A stretch of DNA of 64,000 nt. It comes from Mariniphaga sp041684965 (GTDB lineage Bacteria; Bacteroidota; Bacteroidia; Bacteroidales; Prolixibacteraceae). A program made the translations under genes and the position numbers. The stretch spans positions 5,748-69,747 of the forward strand of contig JAWLGR010000025.1 in the NCBI GenBank assembly GCA_041684965.1, read 5' to 3'. The notes beneath the pieces were generated by a model, which did no database searches, was not told the origin of the DNA, and was given only the letters and a program-made list of their open reading frames with translations. Of this stretch, positions 7,282 through 15,823 are shown piece after piece; the stretch's first letter is position 1; each line of letters begins with the position of its first letter.

Positions 7282-7680
7282 ATGAGTGACAACATTAATA
7301 TAGAAAATATTTATAATCATTGGATCACAACATCTGATAAAGATTTTGACACCATGAATAATTTATTTTATTCTAAAGACTACCATTGGTCATTATTTAT
7401 CGGGCACATTGTTATTGAACGATTACTTAAGGCTGGTGTGGTAAAAATCACTCAACAACATGCGCCATTTACCCACGATTTAACTAAACTGGCACAGCTG
7501 TCAGGTCTGAATTTTTCTGAAGAATATCTGGATTGGATGGATACCATTTCTACTTTTAACCTGAATGCCGGGTATGACAGTTACAAAGAAGTATTTTAGA
7601 AAAAATGTACTCATGAATTTACTTTGGAATGGATTGAAAAAATAAAAACCTTACGGATATGGATAAAGGAGATGCTTTGA
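7282..7680 (+). pseudogene. HEPN-domain protein interrupted by an in-frame stop (pair 2)
   Basis: From the ATG at 7282 the frame encodes a HEPN domain (HWITTSDKDFDTMNNLFYSK, HWSLFIGHIVIERLLKAGVV, HAPFTHDLTKLAQLSG) to FNLNAGYDSYKEVF, then TAG at 7597-7599. Reading on in the same frame gives the expected C-terminus (KKCTHEFTLEWIEKIKTL, then RIWIKEML) and a TGA at 7678-7680 overlapping the MNT start. The usual ARYD segment reads AGYD, so a conserved Arg is also changed. The 105-residue truncated product may still fold, but both defects suggest loss of activity. Confidence 0.75.
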
Positions 7681-7973
7681 AAATAGCTTACCGGTACATT
7701 GATTCCATAAGCAACAAATATGTTGTTTTAAAGGCATTTATGTTTGGTTCTTTTGCAAAGGGAACCAACCATAAAGACAGTGATATTGACATAGCAATTG
7801 TGGTCCGGAATGTTTCGGATATTATTGACACCCAAATCGAAATGATGAAGTTGAGAAGGAGTATAGACTTAAGAATTGAACCTCATCCATTTGCAGAGAA
7901 TGATTTTAATCAGGATAATCCCGTCGTCAATGAAATACTCAAATCAGGAATCCGATTAAACACAGGAAATTGA
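7659..7973 (+). CDS. MNT-type nucleotidyltransferase (pair 2)
   Basis: A 104-residue intact minimal nucleotidyltransferase: FGSFAKG with Gly30-Ser31 and SDIDIAI with Asp42/Asp44, plus a C-terminal RRSIDLRIEPHPF strand that contributes to the active site. It follows the interrupted HEPN gene with an overlap of about 22 bases in the ancestral frame. It is a paralogue of the MNT at 6131-6433. The presumed role is nucleotidylation and inactivation of the HEPN toxin. A propeller lipoprotein gene begins 50 bases downstream. Confidence 0.85.
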   Translation: MDKGDALKIAYRYIDSISNKYVVLKAFMFGSFAKGTNHKDSDIDIAIVVRNVSDIIDTQIEMMKLRRSIDLRIEPHPFAENDFNQDNPVVNEILKSGIRLNTGN

Positions 7974-8023
7974 GTTGTTTGATGTCGTCTGCCAGTTTGC
8001 TGCTTTTACTAAAAACTATAGCT

Positions 8024-9217
8024 ATGAAAAACTTGCTGTGGACCTTTGCACTTCTTCTGATTATGAGTTGTAAACACCAGTCAGTTAATGATGAATTCAA
8101 AACTTATGATATCAGGGAAGGAATTGAGAAAAATGACAAAATTTATCTCAGTTCAATTGCTGAAGACATCCAGTATATACCACTTGAAACAACCAGGGAA
8201 AGTATTATCGGCGCAATCAGGGATATTCATTTTAAAGATAATTTCGTCCTTATAAGGGATGATCAAAATCGACTGATTTTATTTGACACCGATGGTAAAT
8301 TTTTAAGAACTATCGGAAAAAAAGGAAATGGTCCCGATGAATATGTAAATGCTTCAGCAGTGCGTTTTTCAAAATCAGGTAATGAAATTATTTTGCTTGA
8401 CAGGACATATGTCAGGCTATATGATGTAAATTCAGGAGAAGCTGTAAAAGTGGCCAAAATTGATTTTTACCCCTCTGCTTTTGAAGTTTATAACAACACC
8501 ACCATGGCTTTTTACTGTTGTTCTTCAACTTTTCCCTTTTCAGGGAAGTATTATCATATTTTTTTAATGAATGATAATTTGGAACTGATTGACAGTCTGT
8601 ACCACAAAATAAATTTTGGCGATTTAAATTTAGCAGAAATGACCAGAAGTTTTGTATCCTTATATAAAAAAAACAACCATTTATATTTCTGGGACTCCTT
8701 TTCAGATACAATTATATATCTTGATGAGAAAAGAAATGTTCAGAAGGGTTATGCATTTTCATTTGAGCCTTACAGAATGCCTGTCTCAAAAAGAGGGAAT
8801 ATAAATTTCTGGATGTCGAGGGAAAAAAACAATTATTTTTATATCGACAAAATAACAGAGACCGATAATTACTTCTTTATTAACGGTATATTTCAAAATA
8901 CCTATAGCAGGAATATCTTATTCAATAAACGCTTAAATACTTCCCGGAATGTGATCTTTAATCTAGATTTACAGGACTGGGGGTTTCATAACGATCTGGA
9001 TGGCAGTATTCCCTTCTGGCCAAAAGGAGTTGCAGGTTCTAACCTTTTGTATGATTATGCCAGTCCGTTTCGTTTAAGAGAATTAATGGGAAATGCATAT
9101 TTTGAACACATCCCTGTAAAAAACCAAAACAAACATGAAGAAATTACTGCCATCTTAAACCGGAGCCGGATGACTGATAATCCGATCATATTCCTTGTAA
9201 AGCTAAGGGAAAAATAG
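8024..9217 (+). CDS. 6-bladed beta-propeller lipoprotein
   Basis: A 397-residue lipoprotein from the ATG at 8024, chosen because MKNLLWTFALLLIMSC gives a proper lipoprotein signal (Cys16); an upstream start at 7970 would add residues overlapping the MNT gene. The mature part has the Bacteroidota propeller hallmarks: a DIREGIEKNDKIYLSSIAEDIQYIPLET start and KKGNGPDEYVN at about residues 96-106. It shares the GPDEY motif with the genes at 207, 1286 and 15824 but is more distant from them. The role is unknown; a location in the outer envelope is inferred. Confidence 0.85.
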   Translation: MKNLLWTFALLLIMSCKHQSVNDEFKTYDIREGIEKNDKIYLSSIAEDIQYIPLETTRESIIGAIRDIHFKDNFVLIRDDQNRLILFDTDGKFLRTIGKKGNGPDEYVNASAVRFSKSGNEIILLDRTYVRLYDVNSGEAVKVAKIDFYPSAFEVYNNTTMAFYCCSSTFPFSGKYYHIFLMNDNLELIDSLYHKINFGDLNLAEMTRSFVSLYKKNNHLYFWDSFSDTIIYLDEKRNVQKGYAFSFEPYRMPVSKRGNINFWMSREKNNYFYIDKITETDNYFFINGIFQNTYSRNILFNKRLNTSRNVIFNLDLQDWGFHNDLDGSIPFWPKGVAGSNLLYDYASPFRLRELMGNAYFEHIPVKNQNKHEEITAILNRSRMTDNPIIFLVKLREK

Positions 9218-9471
9218 TTCGCTTGAAGCAGATCGGGAAGAAGTGTTACATAGCAGAATTCTGACGGATTTAAATTTCAACCTGCCCCTGCAAACGAGCT
9301 ATTTCGGAATCCTGATGTAATCCTGAAATCTGTGTGTTAATGTAAAGTGAGTTAAAGTTTTATTCTTTCCCGTCAAAATTATAATCTGTTCAAAGCTGTG
9401 AAACGATTGTCCGGCTTATTAAATGAATCGTTATTGGGATCGATATTACTTTAATTACAGACTGTACTAAA

Positions 9472-9607
9472 TTGTATAACAGGAATGCATTTTCCAGCTT
9501 CACAATTGATTTTGAAAAATGGAGTAACCTCTACTAATGACCAGCAGATAATTATTTTCAACTAAATTTTGATTCAGAATAAAAGTTTCCAACCTCGAAA
9601 CCAGGGA
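9472..9607 (+). pseudogene. Debris of a propeller lipoprotein locus
   Basis: Around 9472-9530 a frame reads LYNRNAFSSFTIDFEKWSN, similar to LDDMNAYPRFTINFGKYG in the gene at 1286. Around 9578-9607 the bases AATAAAAGTTTCCAAC and a following CGAAACCAGG resemble 1270-1299, which is the junction between the two propeller genes at the window start. The order and decay indicate an old duplication of that locus. Confidence 0.4.
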
Positions 9608-9710
9608 TCATTCTACAAGTTTCTTGCCTTTTTTATGGAACTCGACAATACCAAATATAGACCATACAGTATATAAATTCGTAGGATCGTCGGAGTATCT
9701 TTGTAATATC

Positions 9711-9795
9711 TTCGTATTAAATTCACAAATTCGCGAATTTAATACGAAGAAACATCGAAGAAACTACGAATAAACTACGAATAAACCACGAATTT
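9711..9795. repeat. Hairpin plus iteron repeat element, copy 1
   Basis: A 38-base near-palindrome (TTCGTATTAAATT ... AATTTAATACGAA, 9711-9748) is followed by four 11-12 base iterations of the pattern AAACnnCGAA(T/G) up to 9795. An element of the same architecture but different stem sequence lies at 43804-43878. No coding capacity is seen. Confidence 0.6.
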
Positions 9796-10231
9796 AAATA
9801 TAAGATGATAATACTTTAATAACATGTTGGGGGGCTTTGAAGAATTTCTAATTTATACCTTCCCATTATAGAGCTAGTGCTGTAACGCGATGGTCAGCTG
9901 AATGGTTCACTGTGGCAATACCGGCAATTTATGATTAGTCAGTCTTTCCTGGTTCCGGTAACCAACCCATCCTTCAATAGACGGACTCAATGCTTGCGGA
10001 AGTACTTTTCGCGAAATGGATGTATGAATGCAATGAGTATCAGAAAAATCTTTTAACTTAGTCATAGTTTATAATATTTTTAAACTTCTAAAACAACTAT
10101 CTGATCCAATACTAAAATAAGAATAGACAAATTAATAAAGTGCTAACACTATTAGAAATATATATTTACCTGGTACATAGACACATATGTTAACCACAAT
10201 TATGAAAACCAAAAAGCTAAACTCAACAAAA

Positions 10232-11332
10232 ATGAAAAATTTAGTTACAATTTTAATTCTGCTGGCACTTTTTAGTTGCAAAAAAGATAATTCTTTTATC
10301 GTCAAAGGAAAGGTGCTAAATAAAGAATCAGGGGTAGTGCGTCTAAATCAAATTGGTGAGAAATCATTTGACGCAAAAACCTGCGAACTTACAAATGGTG
10401 AATTCTATTTTGAAGGTGAAGTTCACTTACCCGAAGAATTTTTCATTCAATATAAGGAAAATGAATCTTCAAGAGGAACAGATTATTTTAAATTCTTTGT
10501 AGAACCTTCATCTGAAACAGAAATAATTTTCAACACCGAAGACTTTTATAAATCTGATTTCAAAGGTTCTACAATTGGAAATGAATATTGGAAAATAAGT
10601 CAAACAATATATAATGAATTTGATTCAAAAATAAAAAAGTTAATCCCAGATTATCAAAATGCGCAAGATGCAGGAAATAAAGAACAACTAAACAAAATTG
10701 TTGGTAAACTGGATTCAATAACAAATCTGACACAAAATTGGGTATTGGACTATATTGGGACTCATCCAAAGTCTTATATTTCAGCAGATTTACTTTATCA
10801 AAGACAGTTTAATATAGAGCTTGACACGTTGCAAAAATATTTCGACAGACTGGATGAAAATTTAATCGAATCAAAATACTATAAAAGACTTAAATCATAT
10901 CTTTCAGTGCAAGTTGGTAACCCATTTCTTGACTTTGAACTAACTGACCTAAATGGAAATATTCACAAATTGTCTTCCATTGCAAAAGACAAGGTTGTTT
11001 TAATAGATTTCTGGGCATCATGGTGTAAACCATGCAGAGAACACAACAAACACTTAAAAGAACTCTATGAAAATAATAAATCAAATGGATTTGAAATTGT
11101 TGGCGTTTCTCAAGACAGGGATACAACTCAATTTTTGAAAGCAATTGAGGAAGATGAAATGACTTGGTTGAATATGCTCGATAAAAGTGATGAAAATTCG
11201 GTAGGGAAAAAATATGAATCGACCAGTGTTCCTTTTAATATTTTAATTGACAATTACGGAATAATAGTATATCGGGCAAATGACTATGAAAATCTGGAAA
11301 TAATGGTAAACAAATTGATAAACAACAAATAA
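10232..11332 (+). CDS. TlpA-like thioredoxin-fold lipoprotein with DUF4369
   Basis: A 366-residue lipoprotein from the ATG at 10232, which gives a signal peptide with lipobox LFSC (Cys16); an ATG at 10202 is possible. Residues about 20-110 form a DUF4369-like strand-rich domain (FIVKGKVLNKESGVV), a helical linker follows, and residues about 230-366 form an AhpC/TSA-Redoxin domain with the active-site motif WCKPC (264-268). Such Bacteroidota proteins are envelope-anchored thiol-disulfide oxidoreductases that probably keep exported cysteines reduced. The gene stands alone and is followed by a long inverted repeat. Confidence 0.88.
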   Translation: MKNLVTILILLALFSCKKDNSFIVKGKVLNKESGVVRLNQIGEKSFDAKTCELTNGEFYFEGEVHLPEEFFIQYKENESSRGTDYFKFFVEPSSETEIIFNTEDFYKSDFKGSTIGNEYWKISQTIYNEFDSKIKKLIPDYQNAQDAGNKEQLNKIVGKLDSITNLTQNWVLDYIGTHPKSYISADLLYQRQFNIELDTLQKYFDRLDENLIESKYYKRLKSYLSVQVGNPFLDFELTDLNGNIHKLSSIAKDKVVLIDFWASWCKPCREHNKHLKELYENNKSNGFEIVGVSQDRDTTQFLKAIEEDEMTWLNMLDKSDENSVGKKYESTSVPFNILIDNYGIIVYRANDYENLEIMVNKLINNK

Positions 11333-11346
11333 CAGTGGTTAGCAAA

Positions 11347-11454
11347 TTGTATATGGCAGGCGGGGGTTTTAGCGGTCTGACAAGTCAGACCTCGCGCCCA
11401 CTTTCCTGCGGGTCTGACAGGATTTCTCTTCGAAATCCCGCCCGACCACATACA
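11347..11454. repeat. Long imperfect inverted repeat, cassette-boundary-like (B)
   Basis: The arm TTGTATATGGCAGGCGGGGG (from 11347) is complementary, with a few mismatches, to 11432-11454 (ending CGACCACATACAA). Inside lie two smaller hairpins, GGTCTGACAAGTCAGACC at 11374-11391 and GGATTTCtcttcGAAATCC around 11420-11438. The structure sits between the thioredoxin-like gene and the MntA/HepT pair. Confidence 0.55.
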
Positions 11455-11514
11455 AGTGACCGTAAGCAAGCCTGGGAAACTACACGTTACATTGAGATAT
11501 TTTCATTAATGTAT

Positions 11515-11522
11515 TATCTTTG
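11515..11522 (+). promoter_or_regulatory. -7 promoter element of the MntA/HepT pair
   Basis: TATCTTTG matches the Bacteroidota TAnnTTTG consensus and ends 16 bases before the MNT start codon. The same octamer precedes the MNT gene at 12353. Confidence 0.5.
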
Positions 11523-11538
11523 AGTAAGATTAAATGAA

Positions 11539-11844
11539 ATGCAAGGATTTATAAAAGAAAAATTAGATGATTTAAAAAAATTATGTCAGGACTATGATGT
11601 CAAGACAATGTACGTTTTTGGATCCGTATGCACTGATAAATTTAATGACAAAAGTGATATTGATATATTGATTTCCTTCAAAGACATTTCAATTGAGAAA
11701 TACACTGATAACTATTTTGAACTACATTATAAATTAGAAGAATTATTTAATCGTAAAATTGATTTATTGACTGAAAACTCCTTGTCAAACCCTTATTTTA
11801 TTAAGAGTATAGAGGAAACCAAACAATTACTTTATGCAGCGTGA
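11539..11844 (+). CDS. mntA: MntA-type nucleotidyltransferase antitoxin
   Basis: A 101-residue minimal nucleotidyltransferase with FGSVCTD (Gly28-Ser29) and SDIDILI (Asp40/Asp42), plus a NRKIDLLTENSL strand typical of the MntA class paired with HepT. MntA adds nucleotides to a Tyr near the HepT active site and so neutralises it. The gene overlaps the HepT gene by 11 bases, as in functional operons. All motif residues appear intact. The last residues (KQLLYAA) double as coding sequence for the HepT start. Confidence 0.88.
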   Translation: MQGFIKEKLDDLKKLCQDYDVKTMYVFGSVCTDKFNDKSDIDILISFKDISIEKYTDNYFELHYKLEELFNRKIDLLTENSLSNPYFIKSIEETKQLLYAA

Positions 11845-12169
11845 GATATTGAAATATTTGTTTGATATTCAAGAATCAATTAATTCAATTTACGATTATT
11901 TGGGGGATAAAAGAGACTTCAATGATTATAAATCCAATAAACTTTTACGTAGGGGGATTGAGAGAGAATTAGAGATAATCGGAGAAGCAACAAACAGGAT
12001 TCTAAAACTTGATGAGAATATTGAGATTTCAGATTCAAGACGCATTGTTGATTTAATAAATTGGGTAATTCATGGATACGATAAAGTAGATGATGTGATT
12101 ATTTGGGGGATAGTTTCGAGGGATTTACCCAAACTAAAAGAACAAGTTGACAAACTTATTGATAAATAA
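11834..12169 (+). CDS. hepT: HepT-like ribonuclease toxin (DUF86), catalytic Arg possibly lost
   Basis: A 111-residue all-helical HEPN protein of the DUF86/HepT family: RGIERELEIIGEATNRI in the middle and VIHGYDKVDDVIIWGIV near the C-terminus. HepT toxins cleave RNA using an R-x4-6-H motif, usually within LRNxxIHGYD. Here the segment reads LINWVIHGYD: the His and the following GYD are present, but the expected Arg appears to be Ile. Tyr in the GYD segment, the target of MntA modification, is kept. The toxin may therefore be weak or inactive; an alignment is needed to be sure of the register. Confidence 0.85.
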   Translation: MQREILKYLFDIQESINSIYDYLGDKRDFNDYKSNKLLRRGIERELEIIGEATNRILKLDENIEISDSRRIVDLINWVIHGYDKVDDVIIWGIVSRDLPKLKEQVDKLIDK

Positions 12170-12340
12170 GACCAGCTTACAACACCGTGCAGTGGGGCGA
12201 TACGTTCTGCATCCTGCGTCCCGTCTCCGTTTCATCTTTTTCTCGTTGGATAATTTCGCGTTTCAAAAACCCTGCCGACACCATAATGTCAACCGTTATG
12301 CTCCATGAAACAAAAACAGTGACAGCATTTTTAAAAATGT
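12170..12340. other. Intergenic region, possible cassette boundary (C)
   Basis: No gene is seen. Starting right after the HepT stop there is a GC-richer stretch with CACCGTGCAGTGGGGCG near the left and CCCTGCCGACACCATAATG near the right that may pair weakly. It resembles the more convincing inverted repeats at 4369-4481 and 11347-11454 in position and ends with ACCGTTATGC. Confidence 0.3.
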
Positions 12341-12348
12341 TATCTTTG
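12341..12348 (+). promoter_or_regulatory. -7 promoter element directly before the MNT gene
   Basis: TATCTTTG fits the TAnnTTTG consensus and ends only four bases before the ATG at 12353. If it is used, the mRNA would be nearly leaderless. Confidence 0.4.
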
Positions 12349-12352
12349 GAAT

Positions 12353-12643
12353 ATGCTTACAAGGAATGACATATTGTTCAAGTTAAAGGAGTTAAAGCCT
12401 ACTCTTTATAAAGATTATGCAGTAAAAAAAATCGGTTTATTTGGTTCCTTCTCCAATGGAAACTATACTGATGCTAGTGATATAGTTCTTCTTGTGGAAC
12501 TAGAGAAGCCTATAGGCTGGAAATTTTTTTCACTGGAAATTTATCTTGAAAATGTCTTTGGCAGAAAGGTTGATTTGGTTACAAAGAATGCTTTAAAGGA
12601 ACAAATAAAAGAAAAAATTTTGCAACAAGTAGATTACGTGTAA
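12353..12643 (+). CDS. MNT-type nucleotidyltransferase with altered DxD motif
   Basis: A 96-residue minimal nucleotidyltransferase of the class GLFGSF...SDIDLLVEL. It has Gly31-Ser32 but reads SDIVLLVEL, so the second catalytic Asp (position 45) is Val. The later FGRKVDLVTKNALK segment is normal. Loss of one metal-binding Asp should abolish nucleotidyl transfer. Its presumed HepT partner directly downstream is truncated, so the module appears dead, though the protein may still be made. Confidence 0.8.
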   Translation: MLTRNDILFKLKELKPTLYKDYAVKKIGLFGSFSNGNYTDASDIVLLVELEKPIGWKFFSLEIYLENVFGRKVDLVTKNALKEQIKEKILQQVDYV

Positions 12644-12644
12644 G

Positions 12645-12776
12645 TTGAAAAAGCAAGATAGACCATATAAAATGTATCTGGATGACCTTCATAATGCAAT
12701 GACACGTATTGCAGAATACATCGAAGGATATTCATTTGCTCGGTTTAAAAAAGATGATAAAACATTATCTCAGTAA
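12645..12776 (+). pseudogene. Truncated HepT-like (DUF86) fragment
   Basis: Beginning at a TTG right after the MNT stop, a 43-codon frame reads KKQDRPYKMYLDDLHNAMTR then IAEYIEGYSFARFKKDDKTLSQ and stops. This matches the N-terminal helices of DUF86/HepT proteins, which normally continue with a helix of the DAVIRNLEIIGEA type and the catalytic R-x-H segment. All catalytic parts are missing, so this is a 3'-truncated toxin next to its mutated MNT partner. Confidence 0.65.
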
Positions 12777-12827
12777 GTGCTCTACCCGCATCAGATATGA
12801 CCACACAGCCAACATAAATTTTATGTG

Positions 12828-15641
12828 ATGCAAAAAAAAGCAGTAATCTGGAATAATGGGAAAAATATTTCCTGGTGCAATTATATGCAAATCTTTACTT
12901 TAGTTGCATTAATTCTGGTAATACTGTCTATCAAAAGTCCGGCGCAAAACAATAACTACATTCATTCAAATGCCTCACTTGCGGAGAAGATATACCTGCA
13001 ACTTGACGGTAAAGTTTATACAACAGGAAATATAGTCTGGTTTAAGAGCATTGTCACCAATGCCTATACACATATTCCTTCTTCAATGAGCAGGGTGTTG
13101 TATGTTGAACTTATTGCTCCTGATGAAAGAATTCTTGAAAAAAAACTTATTAAGTTGAAAAATGGAATTGGTGAGGGCTTTTTCTATCTGGATAATAATC
13201 TGGAAAAAGGTCAATACCTTATAAGAGCCTACACGGAATGGGATAAAAATTTCGGCCTGGATTTTTTCTTTGAAGAGTACATTCATGTATTTAAACCGAA
13301 ACTGGAAGGAGAATCAGCGGTAATTAACGTTACACTAAATAAGGAGAAAGGAAATGAAGGTCGGATACAAGCATGTTTCGATCCATTTGTAATTGACAGC
13401 CTGCACAAAAATGATTTAACCGTAATTCTTGCTTTTGACGACAAAAAAGATACACTAAGTGTTAAACGGGGAAAAGATAAGTTGTACCGGATTGATTATG
13501 AAATTGTCAGCAAAAGTCAATTTGCCACGTTGCAATTAAAAACTTTAAATCATCAAAGCTATTCCAAAACCATTGTATTAAACCGGGAATTTCTTGATTT
13601 ACAGTTTTTCCCCGAGAGCGGGGAACTGGTTCACGGGCTGACATCAAAAGTTGGATTTAAGGCAACAGGTGCGAACGGGCAGGGAAAAATGGTACAGGGA
13701 GAAATTATCGACGACCGGGACTCGATAGTCGCTTTATTTGAAAGCAATTCTCTGGGTATGGGTAGTTTTGTATTATCCAGTGCCGATACTTCAAAAGTTT
13801 ATTTTGCAAGATTAACATCGCTACTGAATAACAATCAGGTTCTATTGTATCCGCTTCCGGCAGTCGCTGCCATGGGTAATGTGTTGGCGATTACAAATAA
13901 GGAGCAAGATGTTCAGCTGGCCATCCGGTCAAATTACCTCAATAATGACAGTATCTGGCTGCGATTTTCCCAGCGTGGAATAAGTTTTTATGAAAAGAAG
14001 TATGGTTTATCAAATGGGGAATTGAATTTAATTTTATCCGGGCAACAACTGCCTGAAGGAATCATTGCATTTACACTTCTTGATAAGAATAAACAAATCG
14101 TTGCAGAAAGACTGTATTTTAATGAAAAGCCGGAGAGCCGGATAAACATAGAGCTTTCAACGAATAAAACTGTTTACACAAAACGCGAATTGACTGAACT
14201 GTCAATAAAAACCAGTAATGCAAATGATAGCCTGGTAAAAACAAACCTGTCGTTACTTGTAATTAACAAAAATCAGCTAGGGCAGATACAGAAAATGCGC
14301 CAGAATATTCTTTCATGGTTTTTACTGGATTCTGAGCTGAGAGGGGAAATAGAAAATCCCGGAATTTATTTCAATTCCGACAGTTGCATGCATGAAGATT
14401 TGGATGCGCTGATGCTGACCCAGGGATGGAGGAAATACCATTATGCAAAACCTTTTGATGACCTGGCTTTTAAACCTGAGAAATCACTTAAAGTAGGTGG
14501 TCATATCAGTGGGCTTTTGTCAGCAAAAAAGAGAAAAGAAGCCAGTTTGGTTATGTTCACGTATGGCACCAGCAAAAACGCCTACAGCCTGGAAACGGAC
14601 AGCCTTGGGAATTTTGAGTTTATTCTGGATGATGAATATGGACAGAAAATGAATGTGCTTATTCACAGTACCGATGTGAAAGGGAATAGCAGGAATTTTA
14701 CGGTTTCACTGGATAATCATGTATCTCCTCCTGTTAATTATAACCGGGTGAAAGCTTTTGAAGAAGCAGACAGCTTTATTTATGAATATTTGGTACAAAA
14801 TGAGGAACGCCAAAAGGTTGATGAAGCATTCCCCCTGGATTCAGGGAATATACTTATAGAAGAAGTTGAGGTTAAAGCCTACAGACTCACCCCGGCCAGA
14901 AAGCTTGTAATGAAGCGGTATGGCGACCCGGATGTTATAATAGACGGAAAAGATATTCTTGAAAAAGAACAAAAATGGTCTTATGGTTTATACAGTGTAC
15001 TTTTATTTAACTTTCCGGGACAGATAAGAATATACAATGATATCCTTGGTGGTATGTATGCCCATGTCATAGGTTCATCTTTTACGTTGGTTATTGTAGA
15101 TGGAATACCGGCCAAATTACACGATTATATGAGTCTTCCATATATCCCGCCCAGCGAAGTCAGCAGTTTTGAAATAATCAGATGTGCCTCTGATTTTGAA
15201 GGTCTCTTTTTTGAGGTATTTGGTCGCGTTAACAGATATCCATTCCCATGTGGAAGCATTATTGCTATCTATACCAAAGCAGGGAAAGGAATTCTGGGCT
15301 CCACTAAACCGAAAGGTTTTGTCAAATCGACCGTCCCTGTTTTCTCAGCACCCCGCGAATTTTATGCTCCCAAATACGATAATCTGTCAAATGATGATTG
15401 GAAAAGACCCGATTTAAGGGCATTAATAGAATGGAAACCTCTTCTTAAAACGGATAGCCTGGGAATTGCAACAACATCCTTTTATAATACCGACATTGGG
15501 GGTGAGGTGATGGTAGTTGTGGAAGCAATTACCGATAAAGGAGAAATTGGGTACAAGGAAATTGCGTATAAGGTGGAAGGAGAGGGAAGGGAAGACGGAA
15601 GACCGAAGAGTGAAGACGGAAGACCGAAGTTCGGAGATTGA
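12828..15641 (+). CDS. Large envelope protein with MG2-like and TonB-receptor plug-like domains
   Basis: About 937 residues from the ATG at 12828 (GTG at 12825 and ATG at 12885 are alternatives; the signal-like segment is IFTLVALILVILSIKSPAQ). The first part (EKIYLQLDGKVYTTGNIVWFKSIV) resembles the macroglobulin MG2 beta-sandwich of Bacteroidota proteins annotated as carboxypeptidase-regulatory/TonB-plug proteins. A region around residues 690-800 resembles a plug domain (VIIDGKDIL, LVIVDGIPA, YIPPSEVSSFEIIR). There is no beta-barrel. The C-terminus ends in a microduplicated tail (two EDGRPK units). Likely periplasmic or outer-membrane associated; the precise role is unknown. Confidence 0.75.
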   Translation: MQKKAVIWNNGKNISWCNYMQIFTLVALILVILSIKSPAQNNNYIHSNASLAEKIYLQLDGKVYTTGNIVWFKSIVTNAYTHIPSSMSRVLYVELIAPDERILEKKLIKLKNGIGEGFFYLDNNLEKGQYLIRAYTEWDKNFGLDFFFEEYIHVFKPKLEGESAVINVTLNKEKGNEGRIQACFDPFVIDSLHKNDLTVILAFDDKKDTLSVKRGKDKLYRIDYEIVSKSQFATLQLKTLNHQSYSKTIVLNREFLDLQFFPESGELVHGLTSKVGFKATGANGQGKMVQGEIIDDRDSIVALFESNSLGMGSFVLSSADTSKVYFARLTSLLNNNQVLLYPLPAVAAMGNVLAITNKEQDVQLAIRSNYLNNDSIWLRFSQRGISFYEKKYGLSNGELNLILSGQQLPEGIIAFTLLDKNKQIVAERLYFNEKPESRINIELSTNKTVYTKRELTELSIKTSNANDSLVKTNLSLLVINKNQLGQIQKMRQNILSWFLLDSELRGEIENPGIYFNSDSCMHEDLDALMLTQGWRKYHYAKPFDDLAFKPEKSLKVGGHISGLLSAKKRKEASLVMFTYGTSKNAYSLETDSLGNFEFILDDEYGQKMNVLIHSTDVKGNSRNFTVSLDNHVSPPVNYNRVKAFEEADSFIYEYLVQNEERQKVDEAFPLDSGNILIEEVEVKAYRLTPARKLVMKRYGDPDVIIDGKDILEKEQKWSYGLYSVLLFNFPGQIRIYNDILGGMYAHVIGSSFTLVIVDGIPAKLHDYMSLPYIPPSEVSSFEIIRCASDFEGLFFEVFGRVNRYPFPCGSIIAIYTKAGKGILGSTKPKGFVKSTVPVFSAPREFYAPKYDNLSNDDWKRPDLRALIEWKPLLKTDSLGIATTSFYNTDIGGEVMVVVEAITDKGEIGYKEIAYKVEGEGREDGRPKSEDGRPKFGD

Positions 15642-15823
15642 AGAGGGAAGATTGAGATGATGATTTAGATTCTATTTTACAATTTTTTAAAAATTAAAAA
15701 ATGAAAAATTCATTGTCATTATTGTCATCTGATTTTAGAGGAACCATTGTTGTTGATCTCTAATTTATTATTCACTACCACTGGATATTTTACTTGTAAA
15801 TTAAAATAAACTAAAATTGCTTT

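Larger units (their letters stand above)
9218..10231. other. 1-kb intergenic region with gene debris and a repeat element
   Basis: No intact gene is seen. It contains propeller-gene debris (9472-9607) and a hairpin-plus-iteron element (9711-9795), both listed separately. The rest is A+T-rich and includes the presumed promoter of the thioredoxin-like lipoprotein gene at 10232. Confidence 0.5.

Noticed and set aside
12187..12369. 60-codon open frame between two MNT modules
   Set aside because: It crosses the promoter and start of the next gene and has no recognisable features.
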